Notes: a model not told the origin generated them from the letters alone. 64,000 bases of DNA from an uncultured Collinsella sp. (GCA_902479065.1 CABSNM010000006.1:1-64000); one strand, 5' to 3'. Counted from the stretch's first letter, positions 24,749-33,548 are shown. Program-made: numbers and translations.

Positions 24749-25234
24749 GTGAAGGTCATCATCTATACCGACGGCTCGGCCCGATCAAATCCGGGACGCG
24801 GCGGCTACGGCGCCGTACTCAAATACACCAACCCCGCCGGCAAGACCTTCACCTCCGAGCTTTCACGCGGCTACGCCAAGACCACCAACAACCGCATGGA
24901 ACTCATGGCGGTCATCGTGGCGCTCGAGGCGCTCAACCGCCCCTGCGAGGTCGAGGTCCATTCCGATTCGCAGTACGTCGTCAACGCTTTCAATAAACAC
25001 TGGATCGACGGCTGGAAAAAGCGCGGGTGGAAAACTGCCAACAAGCAGCCCGTTAAGAACCGTGACCTGTGGGAGCGCCTGCTTGCCGCAAAGAGCAAGC
25101 ATAAGGTGGAGTTCATCTGGGTTAAGGGCCACGCCGGCCACGAGCTCAACGAGCGCTGCGATGAGCTCGCCACCACGGCGGCCGACGGATCCAACCTCGA
25201 TATCGACACCGGCTTTAACGAGAGCGACCTGTAA
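24749..25234 (+). CDS. rnhA: Ribonuclease HI
   Basis: 161 residues. Degrades the RNA strand of RNA-DNA hybrids. The four catalytic carboxylates are visible at Asp8 (YTDGSARSNPG), Glu51 (NNRMEL), Asp73 (HSDSQYV) and Asp138 (CDELA), with His128 in VKGHAGHE. GTG at 24749 follows AAAGGAAG. It runs in the same direction as the downstream oxidoreductase and acylphosphatase genes, separated by 73 bp. Confidence 0.95.
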   Translation: MKVIIYTDGSARSNPGRGGYGAVLKYTNPAGKTFTSELSRGYAKTTNNRMELMAVIVALEALNRPCEVEVHSDSQYVVNAFNKHWIDGWKKRGWKTANKQPVKNRDLWERLLAAKSKHKVEFIWVKGHAGHELNERCDELATTAADGSNLDIDTGFNESDL

Positions 25235-25307
25235 TAGCGTTTTCGCGCAGCTTTATATCCCCACGCGCTACACTCATCCTGTAGACCAAACAACGCAAGG
25301 GGGACGT

Positions 25308-26414
25308 ATGCTGCGCATCGCGACCATCGGCACATCCATGATCACCGACGACTTTATCCAAGTCGTCAACGCCAACGACCAAGCCGCGTTTGTGGGCACG
25401 CTCTCGCGCGATGCCGAGCGCGGCGCCGCCTTTACCGCCGAACACGGCGGCGAGCGTAACTTCACCGCACTTGACGAGCTTGCGTCCGCCGTCGACGTCG
25501 ACGCCGTCTATATCGGCAGCCCTAACGCACTTCACTACGAGCAGGCCCTTGCCTGCATCGCTGGTGGCAAGCATGTCATCGTCGAGAAACCCTTCTGCGC
25601 CACCGAAGCGCAGGCGCTGGAAGTCTTCCGCGCTGCCGAGGCAGCAGGTGTCGTGGCCCTCGAGGCCATGCGTCCCCTCCACGATCCCGCCTTCCACGCC
25701 ATCGAGGACGCCCTGGGCGAGATCGCCCCCATCCGCCGCGCCTCATTGCGCTTTGGCAAGCATTCCTCGCGCTACAACGAGATTCTCGCGGGACGCGCCA
25801 CCAATATCTTCGACTGCAATATGGCATCGGGTTCCCTCATGGACATTGGCGTCTACGCCGTCGAGCCCATGGTCGAGATTTTCGGCATGCCCTCCGGCCT
25901 TACGAGCATGACTACTCTGCTCGACCCCACCACGCGACAGCTCACGCACGGCCCCATCGACGGCTGCGGTTCCATCCTCGCCAGCTACGGCGGAGGCCGC
26001 ATCTCCGTCGAGCTCGCGCACTCCAAAATTACGAATGACCTGCTGCCCTCGCAGATCGAAGGCGAGCGTGGCACTATCCAGATCGACCATCTGTCCACGC
26101 CCCGCAACGTCCGCATCGACTATCGCGGCGACGTCGTACGCGGCTCGGCGACCGAGGCACCGCGCGAACAGGGAGACAACGGCCGCGTGCTCGACCTGCC
26201 CAAATCGAGCAACACTATGGAATACGAACTCACAGACTTTATCACCGCCATCGGCGGCATCGATAACGTTAAGGAAGAGATTTGGGAGACCCCGGCAGGA
26301 CGCCACGAGCTTGGCCACTACCGCGATGTCACGCTCGTCTCACTGCGCATCATGGATGCCGTGCGCCAGCAGGCCGGCATTACCTTCCCGGCCGACGCAG
26401 ACAAGCAGGCATAG
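25308..26414 (+). CDS. Gfo/Idh/MocA-family oxidoreductase
   Basis: 368 residues. The N-terminal Rossmann fold begins LRIATIGTSMITDDF and contains the conserved HVIVEKPFCATEAQA (catalytic Lys, about residues 88-102). GSLMDIGVYAVEPM marks the C-terminal domain. A sugar dehydrogenase or dimeric-dihydrodiol-dehydrogenase-like role is possible; the substrate is not deducible. A GGGGG site lies upstream of ATG 25308. The acylphosphatase gene follows after 2 bp, so they are probably cotranscribed, though no shared pathway is obvious. It shares the family with the protein at 17027-18046 but differs in detail. Confidence 0.87.
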   Translation: MLRIATIGTSMITDDFIQVVNANDQAAFVGTLSRDAERGAAFTAEHGGERNFTALDELASAVDVDAVYIGSPNALHYEQALACIAGGKHVIVEKPFCATEAQALEVFRAAEAAGVVALEAMRPLHDPAFHAIEDALGEIAPIRRASLRFGKHSSRYNEILAGRATNIFDCNMASGSLMDIGVYAVEPMVEIFGMPSGLTSMTTLLDPTTRQLTHGPIDGCGSILASYGGGRISVELAHSKITNDLLPSQIEGERGTIQIDHLSTPRNVRIDYRGDVVRGSATEAPREQGDNGRVLDLPKSSNTMEYELTDFITAIGGIDNVKEEIWETPAGRHELGHYRDVTLVSLRIMDAVRQQAGITFPADADKQA

Positions 26415-26416
26415 CG

Positions 26417-26827
26417 ATGGGCCTCTTCGATACGTTCTTCTCCAGCGTCACCGGCGGCAGTCGAGAGCCTCAAAAACCATCGAACGTCGAGCTCGAGCTG
26501 CGCCGCAGGCTTACCGTACTCGCAAGCGACGAGGCCACTCAAAACACTCCCCTGCGCTATTTCCTGCACTGGACGGGGCAAGTCCAAGGCGTTGGTTTTC
26601 GCTTTACCAACACCAACCTCGCGCAGGCACGCTCCCTCACCGGCTGGGTGCGTAACATGGAAGACGGCTCAGTCGAGATGGAGATACAGGGAGCTCCGGC
26701 AAACATCCTATCTCATCTCGAGGCGCTTCATGCCTCCTACGAGCGCATGGGAACGCGTTTTCGCCTCGTAGACGCCCAGGCCCGAGCCCCACTTGCCAAT
26801 GAAGACGGTTTCAGTCCTCATTATTAG
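26417..26827 (+). CDS. acyP: Acylphosphatase with N-terminal extension
   Basis: 136 residues. The C-terminal about 90 residues are a canonical acylphosphatase: VQGVGFRF supplies the phosphate-binding Arg and GWVRNMEDGSVE the catalytic Asn. Hydrolyses acyl phosphates such as acetyl phosphate or 1,3-bisphosphoglycerate. The N-terminal 45 residues are a low-complexity, charged extension (EPQKPSNVELELRRR) not found in the usual about 92-residue enzyme. The start lies 2 bp after the preceding stop, so translation is probably coupled. Confidence 0.88.
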   Translation: MGLFDTFFSSVTGGSREPQKPSNVELELRRRLTVLASDEATQNTPLRYFLHWTGQVQGVGFRFTNTNLAQARSLTGWVRNMEDGSVEMEIQGAPANILSHLEALHASYERMGTRFRLVDAQARAPLANEDGFSPHY

Positions 26828-26888
26828 TATTGTGTGCTAAATACGGTATCATTTACCTACGACCGTTAATAGAAAAGAGGCGAGGCGC

Positions 26889-27269
26889 ATGGCGGTGCAA
26901 AGAAGGAATACCAGGCAGCGAAAGCTGGTTCTTGACGCCGTGCGCCAAAGCTATAACCATCCCACCGCCGACGAAATCTACAACGTCGTGCGCGCGCAGG
27001 ATGACAAAATCAGCCGCGGTACGGTCTACCGCAATCTCAATCTCTTGGCCGACGCAGGCGAAATCCTCTCCATCAAGACGCCGGGCGGTAGCCGCTTCGA
27101 TCGCACGATCGAGCCGCATGCGCATATCATCTGCACCTCGTGCAGCCGCGTCATCGACGTACCGCTCCCCTTCGATGCCCAGCTCGACGCCAAGGCGTCC
27201 GAGCAAATCGGCTGGCACGTCACGTCGCACTACACCATCTTCGAGGGTCTCTGCCCCGACTGCCGGTAG
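26889..27269 (+). CDS. Fur/PerR-family metalloregulator
   Basis: 126 residues. A winged-helix N-terminus (TRQRKLVLDAVRQ, then HPTADEIYNVVR, then GTVYRNLNLLADAGEI) is followed by a dimerisation domain. Its structural zinc site is ICTSC plus LCPDC at the C-terminus. The HAHIICTSC region and PerR-like length suggest a peroxide- or iron-responsive repressor, but the subtype cannot be fixed by eye. GAGGCG lies upstream. An inverted repeat directly after the stop probably ends the transcript. Confidence 0.9.
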   Translation: MAVQRRNTRQRKLVLDAVRQSYNHPTADEIYNVVRAQDDKISRGTVYRNLNLLADAGEILSIKTPGGSRFDRTIEPHAHIICTSCSRVIDVPLPFDAQLDAKASEQIGWHVTSHYTIFEGLCPDCR

Positions 27270-27272
27270 ATG

Positions 27273-27343
27273 TTCGGGACATGCCTTAAAATCCACCTTT
27301 CCGCGCTTTGCAGCAAACAGTACATTTCTAGGCATGTCCCGAA
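27273..27343. repeat. Inverted repeat between convergent genes
   Basis: Perfect 14-bp arms (TTCGGGACATGCCT at 27273-27286 and its complement at 27330-27343) enclose a 43-base spacer. It lies 4 bases from each convergent stop codon, but no T-run is present. Confidence 0.8.
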
Positions 27344-27346
27344 AAC

Positions 27347-28144
27347 CTACTCGGCGAGCAGGCGGCGCAGTTCTTCTTCGACCGTGTGCACGTAACGGAC
27401 GCGATCGTTGATACCGCGCATGGTGGGGTTGCAGCTCTCCATCAGATAGGGATGGCCCACGACGTTGAGCATGTCGCGATCGTTCTCATTGTCGCCAAAT
27501 GCCATCATCTCATCGGGCGAAATCCCCAGGACACGACCGTAATCGACAAGCGCGGAGCCCTTGCCCGAACCGAAACCGATAAGGTCCGTCCATGCGGTTC
27601 CTGACGTCATCACATCGACACGGTCGCCAAAGAGGCGCTCGAAATACTCCCGGGCCGCCGGATAATCCACCTCGGGCGTCTGGAAGCCAATCTTAATGAC
27701 ATCCTCGTCGATGTCCTCGGGACGGTCGACCACCGCCACATCGCAGTGGACCACATAGCGCAAATGGTCGACGAACGCATCGTTGCCGCTCATGGTGTAG
27801 ATGTGCCCCTCACACGAAAGGGTCATGTCGGTATGGGGATACGCAACCACGGTATTCGCGATAACCATAGCAAGGCTACGCTCCATGGAACGCTTGACGA
27901 CGGCACGCCCCTCGCTCATCACCAGGGTTCCGTTTTCGCATACATAGGCGAGCTCATCGGCCACCGGGGCAAACAGGTAGCGCAAGCTCGCATATTGACG
28001 GCCACTCGCCGGCATAAACACGATACCACGACGATGCAGCTCATCGATAAGCTCAAAGGCCTCGGAACGCAGCTCGCGCTCCCCCGGATGCAGCAACGTG
28101 CCGTCCAAATCGCATGCAATCAGTTTGATTCCCTCAAGACCCAT
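27347..28144 (-). CDS. Cof-type HAD-superfamily phosphatase
   Basis: 265 residues. Motif I is ACDLDGTLLHP with the nucleophile Asp; motif II is PASGRQ; motif III Lys lies in GSGKGSAL; and motif IV is MAFGDNENDRDML. The IIB-type cap lies between. Probably dephosphorylates small phosphometabolites such as sugar phosphates or FMN; members are promiscuous. ATG at 28144 follows GGGGGAAG; upstream in-frame codons lack a site. Confidence 0.9.
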   Translation of the reverse strand: MGLEGIKLIACDLDGTLLHPGERELRSEAFELIDELHRRGIVFMPASGRQYASLRYLFAPVADELAYVCENGTLVMSEGRAVVKRSMERSLAMVIANTVVAYPHTDMTLSCEGHIYTMSGNDAFVDHLRYVVHCDVAVVDRPEDIDEDVIKIGFQTPEVDYPAAREYFERLFGDRVDVMTSGTAWTDLIGFGSGKGSALVDYGRVLGISPDEMMAFGDNENDRDMLNVVGHPYLMESCNPTMRGINDRVRYVHTVEEELRRLLAE

Positions 28145-28227
28145 ATGCTTCCCCCAAAGCCTCATATCAACAGTAAGACGGACCTTGATCGGTCGCCCCT
28201 CAAAGCCCGTCTTGCGCATACGCGCGC

Positions 28228-28806
28228 TTAGCCGCGCGCCTTTTTTACGATGGTAAAGTCGGGAGCCATGCTCACGACGACCTCCGCCGCACTCGACGCA
28301 AAGCGCCGGTCCGCATCGAGTTCACGGGTAACCAGCGAGAGCCGAACACCCTCGACACCCCGGAGCATGCGGCCCAAAACAGGCTGCACCGGCGTATACA
28401 TGCGCACAGTATGCTCGTCCGAGTCGCCCCGGAAGAGCGGCGCATGCATGTTGCCGATCTCCCAGCACGAATGCGCGAGCGCAATCGGGTCCATGCGGTC
28501 AACTTCGACCAAATAAACCTCGGCGCTGCGCAAGCGCACGACAACCGCCACGGGCACCATGCCCGAACGGTCAATGGCGAGCACGTCGCCGTCGGCAAGA
28601 CGACCGCCGTCGGCAGTATCCAGCCGAACATCGACCGTGCGCCCCAGCTCCGTCACGCCCACAAACGCGTATACATCAGCCTGGTCCCAATCGAGCAGCA
28701 GATCGTCAACTTCAAAGACGCCGCCCAACTTCCGGCGAAGCAGGAGTTCATAGGACGGATCGTTGAGATTTCCCAAGCATGTCGTCGAAACCAAGCGTTC
28801 AGGCAT
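28228..28806 (-). CDS. UreE-like metallochaperone-related protein
   Basis: 192 residues. The C-terminal half resembles the UreE metal-binding domain: IALAHSCWEIGNMHAPLF keeps the His (residue 121) that binds nickel at the UreE dimer interface, and QPVLGRMLRGVEGV matches the helix that follows. The N-terminal half fits the UreE peptide-binding beta-domain loosely. The usual His-rich tail is missing. No urease or other ure genes occur in the window. The gene follows the SlyD-like gene by 3 bp, so the two are likely coupled. Assignment is by motif only and could be a distant homologue with another role. Confidence 0.5.
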   Translation of the reverse strand: MPERLVSTTCLGNLNDPSYELLLRRKLGGVFEVDDLLLDWDQADVYAFVGVTELGRTVDVRLDTADGGRLADGDVLAIDRSGMVPVAVVVRLRSAEVYLVEVDRMDPIALAHSCWEIGNMHAPLFRGDSDEHTVRMYTPVQPVLGRMLRGVEGVRLSLVTRELDADRRFASSAAEVVVSMAPDFTIVKKARG

Positions 28807-28809
28807 ACT

Positions 28810-29238
28810 CTAACCCTCGACCTCGACGAGCTCGATATCAAAGTTGAGGTCCTTACCGGCAAGCTCGTGGTTGGCATCGAGCGTCACGGCCTCGGGCGTC
28901 ACGTCAATGACGACGGCGGGGACAGGCATGCCGCTCGGCGTGGACAGGAAGAGCTTCATGCCCTTCTCGATCTGCTCGATGTTGGGAACCTGCTCGGCCG
29001 GGAAGGTAATAACCATCTCGGGATTGTGCTCGCCGTAGGCATCGGCAGCAGGAATGTGCACGGTCTTCTTCTCGCCCACCTGCATGTCGACAACAGCGGC
29101 GTCGAAGCCCTTGATCATCTGGCCGGCGCCGCAGGTGAACTCCAGCGGCTCGCCGCGATCGTAGGAGCTATCGAACTGCGTGCCGTCGTCGAGCGTGCCG
29201 CGATAATGGGTCTTAACCTTCTTGCCCTGGTTGGACAT
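28810..29238 (-). CDS. slyD: SlyD-like FKBP peptidyl-prolyl isomerase
   Basis: 142 residues. The FKBP part (VKTHYRGTLDDGTQFDSSYDRG, then FTCGAGQMIKGFD) surrounds an insert-in-flap domain (YGEHNPEMVITFPAEQVP), and the chain ends in VTLDANHELAGKDLNF, the classic SlyD/FkpB arrangement. It lacks the His/Cys-rich nickel-binding tail of E. coli SlyD. Acts as folding helper and chaperone in the cytoplasm. The pairing with a UreE-like protein suggests a link to metal delivery. Confidence 0.92.
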   Translation of the reverse strand: MSNQGKKVKTHYRGTLDDGTQFDSSYDRGEPLEFTCGAGQMIKGFDAAVVDMQVGEKKTVHIPAADAYGEHNPEMVITFPAEQVPNIEQIEKGMKLFLSTPSGMPVPAVVIDVTPEAVTLDANHELAGKDLNFDIELVEVEG

Positions 29239-29358
29239 GGTAACCTCCGTAATAAGGGCGGCGCATAACGCGGGCCGCCATGAACATATGGCGCTAACTA
29301 TACCCTAGTCATACAATTCAATGACAGTTTGCAAAGAAACGCTGCAACCGGAGGAACC

Positions 29359-30372
29359 ATGGCATATCCCGTATTTGACCTACACTGCGACACTGCTGAC
29401 CGCATCGGCTGGGCCACGCTCGATCTCGACCTGCGCTTTACTGCCGGCACCGACGGTTATTTCCCCGGCGACGAAACGCATCCGCAAGATTTCGATCTCA
29501 TCGAGGGCAACGCCTGCGCCATCTCGCTCGCAAAGATCGGCAACACGCCATGGGCACAGTGCTTCGCCACGTTTGTCCCCGACGAGATTCCCACCGCCCA
29601 CGCCGCACGCTTCCAGGCGCAAATCATGGCGCATATGAGCGGCCAGGCGATGCTCAACCACGACCGCATGGTCAACGTGCGCAGCGCCGCAGACATTCGC
29701 CCCGCGCTCAAGGACGGCAAGGTCGCTTGCATCCACACCATCGAAAACGCCACGTTCTTTGCCGAGGACCCCGCGCTGATCGAGGTGCTCAAGAGCTTGG
29801 GCGTGCTTATGTCGTCACTCAGCTGGAACGCGCAGGGACCGCTCGCGAGCGGGCACGATACCCACGCCGGTCTCACCGGCGCCGGCATCGAGGCACTTAC
29901 GCAGATGGAGCACGCCGGCATGGTACTCGACGTCTCCCACCTCAACGATGAGTGCTTTGACGAGGTTGTCGCCCACGCCACGCGTCCCTTCGTCGCCAGC
30001 CACTCCAACTCCCGTGCGGTTTGCGGCGTCAAACGCAACCTTACCGACGACCAGTTCCGCACCATTCGCGACATGGGCGGTATCGTCGGCCTCAACTACT
30101 GCAGCGAGTTCCTTTCCAACGACGCAACCGACAAGACCGCCGCAGACGTCACCTTCGACCAGCTAGCGGCACATATCGAGCACTGGCTCGACCTGGGCGG
30201 CGAGGACGTCATCGCACTCGGCGGCGACTGGGACGGTGCCACGGTGCCCGCTTTCCTCTCCGATGCCAGCAAGATGCCCGAGTTCCAGAACATGCTTTCC
30301 AAGCATTTTGGCAAGACCGTGATGCAAAAGCTCTGCAGCGACAACGCGCTTGCCTTCTTTGAGCGTTATTAA
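29359..30372 (+). CDS. Membrane-dipeptidase-family (M19) peptidase
   Basis: 337 residues. Zinc-ligand motifs are FDLHCDT near the N-terminus, HTIENA (bridging Glu) and FVASHSNSRAV; DGATVP and GGDWDG lie near the C-terminus. M19 enzymes hydrolyse dipeptides, including D-amino-acid-containing ones. No signal peptide is present, so it is probably cytoplasmic and involved in peptide nutrition. GGAGG lies 5 bases before ATG 29359. It is followed by a YgjP-type gene 74 bp downstream. Confidence 0.9.
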   Translation: MAYPVFDLHCDTADRIGWATLDLDLRFTAGTDGYFPGDETHPQDFDLIEGNACAISLAKIGNTPWAQCFATFVPDEIPTAHAARFQAQIMAHMSGQAMLNHDRMVNVRSAADIRPALKDGKVACIHTIENATFFAEDPALIEVLKSLGVLMSSLSWNAQGPLASGHDTHAGLTGAGIEALTQMEHAGMVLDVSHLNDECFDEVVAHATRPFVASHSNSRAVCGVKRNLTDDQFRTIRDMGGIVGLNYCSEFLSNDATDKTAADVTFDQLAAHIEHWLDLGGEDVIALGGDWDGATVPAFLSDASKMPEFQNMLSKHFGKTVMQKLCSDNALAFFERY

Positions 30373-30446
30373 TTTCACATCCCTTGAGCAGGTCGGCATG
30401 CCGAACGGTTGACATGCCGGCCCGTCCCCAATCTGAAGGACCGCTT

Positions 30447-31223
30447 TTGACGCAGCAGTTTACGATTTCCGTATCCCGACCGGATGGGACGCCCATCCCC
30501 GTCGTCGTTACCAAAAAGCGCGTCAAGAACTTCAACCTACGCGTCACATCGAGCGGTGAGGTCCACGCCAGCGCACCGCTCGGCGCCAGTCGCGAGCGCA
30601 TCGAAGCGTTTGTGAAGCGCAACAGCGCCTGGATTATCAGCCGGCTTGCCCAGCGCGAGCAACGTCAGGCGACGGCACGAGAGCCGCTCAGCCCCTCGTC
30701 CATCATTGCGCTTTGGGGCAAGCCCATCACGGTACAGGACGCACTCGATCACAACTTTGCATCACCCGCACCGCGGCCCAAGCAGGCCACCTTCGCAAGT
30801 TTTATGGGTGCCGACGAGCCAGACGAACGTCCGCAGGCCAAGTGGAACGCGACCCTCGACGGCTTAACGCCCAGTGAGATCCAAGCCCATATTGACCAAC
30901 TCTATGCATCCGAGGTCACCGCAGCGCTACGCGACATTGTGCACGCGTACGAAATCGCAATGGGCGTCACCGTGGCCCGCGTCTCCGTGCGCAGCATGAA
31001 AACGCGCTGGGGCTCATGCACGCCCAAGACCGGAGCCATTCGCATCGCACGCGAACTTGCCGCCTATCCCATCGAGTGTCTCGACATGGTTGTCGCCCAC
31101 GAGCTCGTCCACTTGCTCGAGCCAAGCCACAATCAGCGGTTTCACGCTCTGCTCGACACGTGCTGCCCCAACAATAGAGCTCTGTCGCAGCGGCTCAAGC
31201 AGCCACCCCTCAACAAGCTCTAG
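30447..31223 (+). CDS. YgjP/SprT-like metallopeptidase
   Basis: 258 residues of the M48-like YgjP (DUF45) family. HELVH in VVAHELVHLLEPSHNQRFH is the zinc motif, preceded by the family-specific RWGSCTPKTGAIR. A Lys/Arg-rich beta-domain lies at the N-terminus (KKRVKNFNLRV). Function in the cell is unclear; it may be intracellular proteolysis or protein-DNA crosslink repair. A TTG start at 30447 has AAGGA at 6-base spacing; an ATG at 30414 is the alternative. Its stop and that of folB converge with 6 bp between them. Confidence 0.8.
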   Translation: MTQQFTISVSRPDGTPIPVVVTKKRVKNFNLRVTSSGEVHASAPLGASRERIEAFVKRNSAWIISRLAQREQRQATAREPLSPSSIIALWGKPITVQDALDHNFASPAPRPKQATFASFMGADEPDERPQAKWNATLDGLTPSEIQAHIDQLYASEVTAALRDIVHAYEIAMGVTVARVSVRSMKTRWGSCTPKTGAIRIARELAAYPIECLDMVVAHELVHLLEPSHNQRFHALLDTCCPNNRALSQRLKQPPLNKL

Positions 31224-31229
31224 CGTCGA

Positions 31230-31715
31230 CTAGCGCACGCGCTCGATCTCGACGCCGCAGCTTGCCAGGGGAAGACCGACGGGAGCCCAAGGCTTATCGA
31301 GCTTAACACGCACGCCAAGCAGCAGGGGGTAACGACGCAGCAGCATCTGGGCCACACCCTCGGCTGCCGCCTCGATGAGCTTAAACGTATGCTCGCGCAG
31401 ATATCCGTCGACATCGTGACACACCGAGCCGTAATCAATCGAGGCATCCAGGTTGTCGTGCTCCCCTGCTGCACGCAGGTCGGCATAGAGCACCAAGGAC
31501 ACGATGAACTTCTGGCCCAGCGCGTTCTCTTCGGGATACACACCGTGGTTGGCAAAGACCTCGAGACCGTCGATAGTAATGCGGTCAGCATGGCGCAGGT
31601 CGTCATAGCTCACGTGGGGCACCGCCGCTGCGGTGGATATTTCGCCCCTTCCACGGCGGGCGAGCTCGGCGCCTTCAGTCTTGGTTGCATTCTCGGGCAG
31701 TTTCTTGTTACTCAT
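31230..31715 (-). CDS. folB: Dihydroneopterin aldolase
   Basis: 161 residues. The C-terminal about 118 residues are FolB: DRITIDGLEVFANHGVYPEE, FKLIEAAAEGVAQMLL, and the conserved Lys in VRVKLDKPWAP. Converts dihydroneopterin to 6-hydroxymethyl-dihydropterin in folate synthesis. An N-terminal extension of about 42 residues (Lys/Glu/Arg-rich) has no known role; AAGGAG upstream of ATG 31715 supports this start. Third gene after folE and the HD hydrolase. No folK or folP is visible. Confidence 0.88.
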   Translation of the reverse strand: MSNKKLPENATKTEGAELARRGRGEISTAAAVPHVSYDDLRHADRITIDGLEVFANHGVYPEENALGQKFIVSLVLYADLRAAGEHDNLDASIDYGSVCHDVDGYLREHTFKLIEAAAEGVAQMLLRRYPLLLGVRVKLDKPWAPVGLPLASCGVEIERVR

Positions 31716-31758
31716 CGCGATCGTCTCCTTCGTTTAGAACCCCGACCGCGCAAACTAA

Positions 31759-32340
31759 CTACACGCGAATCGACAGGTTCTTTTTATCATCGCTCCAATT
31801 GCAAGCATTGCGCGCGGGGCATGCAAAGCAGGCACGCGACGCTTTGTCGGCTGCATAGAGCAGACGCTCGAGCGGTTGGCTGTTCACGCGCAGCTTTCGA
31901 TGGCCCAGAATGGCCGTCTTAATGGCCGCAGCATCGGCCGGCTCAAACGCTACGTCATCGGGCATGCCACCGAGAATCGCATCAGCGACGCGTTCGCTTG
32001 CAACATCATGGGATATACCCGATTCATACTGTTCATCTTTGCCGATATCGTGAAGAAGTGCCGTGGCGTAGATGACCTCGCGGTCAAATTCGAGCTGTTC
32101 CTCGAGATTCTTGATCCACATAATGCGAGCGACATCGAGCAGATGGTCAATACCGTGGCGGCAGAAGATACGCCCCGATTCCAACTGTGCAATGTTGCCC
32201 AGGTGCCGCCGGAACAGGCCGTTGGCACAGATGTAATCGATACGAGGCATGGCACCAAAGGGGGCTAGGCCCGAAGCCATAAAACCGCGACGCGGCGTTC
32301 CCTCATCGGTCTTCGATGCAAAGTCGTTAACGGCTCTCAT
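31759..32340 (-). CDS. HD-domain phosphohydrolase in folate cluster
   Basis: 193 residues. Metal motifs include HGIDHLLDVARI (His) and LLHDIGKDEQYESGISHD (the HD pair and a later Asp). A Cys-rich C-terminus (ACFACPARNACNW) may form a metal site. HD enzymes hydrolyse phosphate esters. Its position between folE and folB makes it a candidate for a dephosphorylation step between dihydroneopterin triphosphate and dihydroneopterin; this is inference. The start at 32340 lies 2 bp after folE; alternatives lie at 32280 and 32250. Confidence 0.75.
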   Translation of the reverse strand: MRAVNDFASKTDEGTPRRGFMASGLAPFGAMPRIDYICANGLFRRHLGNIAQLESGRIFCRHGIDHLLDVARIMWIKNLEEQLEFDREVIYATALLHDIGKDEQYESGISHDVASERVADAILGGMPDDVAFEPADAAAIKTAILGHRKLRVNSQPLERLLYAADKASRACFACPARNACNWSDDKKNLSIRV

Positions 32341-32342
32341 GG

Positions 32343-32900
32343 TTAGCGGTCCAGCATCCTAAAGAATCGCTCCTCGAGCGACGAATCGGCCTCAAAGACG
32401 CCGCGACGAGCGAGCGTCACGGTCTTGGTGCCAGGCTTTTGCACGCCGCGCATGGTCATGCACATATGTTCAGCTTCCATGAGCACAATCGCTCCCTGGG
32501 GAGCGAGATACTCCATGAGGGCATCGGCAACTTGTGCGCACAACTGCTCCTGCAGCTGCAGACGACGGGCGTAGACCTCTACCGTGCGGGCAAGCTTAGA
32601 AAGCCCTGCGACACGGCCGTTGGGGATATAGCCAATGGCAGCCTTGCCGTAAAACGGCAGCAGATGATGCTCGCACAGCGAGTAAAACGTGATGTCGCGC
32701 TCGATAACCAAATCGTTCGAAGCGACGGCAAAGGTTTTGGACAGGTGCTCCTCGGCACTCTGGTCCATACCGCCGGCGATCTCACCATACATACGGGCAA
32801 CGCGCGCCGGGGTCTCCAGCAGGCCCTCACGAGTTGGGTCCTCGCCTATGCCCTCAAGCAACAGCTTAATGGCGGCCTCGACTTTTTCCTGATCGACCAT
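32343..32900 (-). CDS. folE: GTP cyclohydrolase I
   Basis: 185 residues. Forms dihydroneopterin triphosphate from GTP, the first folate step. Zinc ligands lie in CEHHLLPF and CMTMRGVQKPGT; AIGYIPNGRVAGLSKLAR is the conserved active-site strand. ATG at 32900 follows GAGG at 6-base spacing. The HD hydrolase begins 2 bp after its stop, so the genes are an operon. It lies 66 bp downstream of nrdG. Confidence 0.95.
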   Translation of the reverse strand: MVDQEKVEAAIKLLLEGIGEDPTREGLLETPARVARMYGEIAGGMDQSAEEHLSKTFAVASNDLVIERDITFYSLCEHHLLPFYGKAAIGYIPNGRVAGLSKLARTVEVYARRLQLQEQLCAQVADALMEYLAPQGAIVLMEAEHMCMTMRGVQKPGTKTVTLARRGVFEADSSLEERFFRMLDR

Positions 32901-32966
32901 CTGGGCCTCACTTTTCCGATTTTGCGTTCGCGCTATGGTACCACGCCCTCCGGCATCGGCCACAAG

Positions 32967-33548
32967 CTACATAGTATGGGTCGAATAGACCGGATCGTCC
33001 CGCCAAAGCTCCACGGCGTCGCAAAGCGCAACGTTCTCACGCTCGGCACGGGCACGCGTGGCGTTCATATCAATCACGCGCTGATTGCTCGAGCCCCTAA
33101 AGCGCAACGAGATATCGTACAGATCCTGAACGAACGGGCCGTCCACCAACATGTCGAGGCAGGCCAGGATACGGTCCGTCACCTCGGTATGATGACGGCC
33201 ACCCGGCATAAGCTCCTCGAGCACGTCACCGGTAAAGCACCAAATGGTCTTGCCCGACCCCGCAGGATAGACCGCACGCACGCGCTCGATAAAGTCAACA
33301 AGCCCCGCCTGATTCTCGGGCTCCATAGGCTCGCCACCCAGAATCGTCAGGCCATCGATAAAGGGATGATCGAGACTCTCGATAATCTTATCCTCGACGG
33401 CGCGATCGAACGGCTCGCCCGCAGCAAAGTCCCACGCGACAGAGTTAAAGCAATTCTTGCACCCACGACGGCACCCGCTCACAAACAGAGAAGTACGAAC
33501 GCCTTCCCCATCAGCAATATCGAAATACTTAATGTTCGCGTAGTTCAT
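32967..33548 (-). CDS. nrdG: Anaerobic ribonucleotide-reductase activating protein
   Basis: 193-residue radical-SAM activase that installs the glycyl radical on NrdD. The cluster motif is SGCRRGCKNC (CxxxCxxC), with TILGGEPMEPEN as the SAM-binding GGE motif. The start at 33548 follows GGGAG. It lies downstream of nrdD in the same orientation but is separated by a 426-bp gap containing two long hairpins; such a gap is unusual for nrdDG. Confidence 0.94.
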   Translation of the reverse strand: MNYANIKYFDIADGEGVRTSLFVSGCRRGCKNCFNSVAWDFAAGEPFDRAVEDKIIESLDHPFIDGLTILGGEPMEPENQAGLVDFIERVRAVYPAGSGKTIWCFTGDVLEELMPGGRHHTEVTDRILACLDMLVDGPFVQDLYDISLRFRGSSNQRVIDMNATRARAERENVALCDAVELWRDDPVYSTHTM

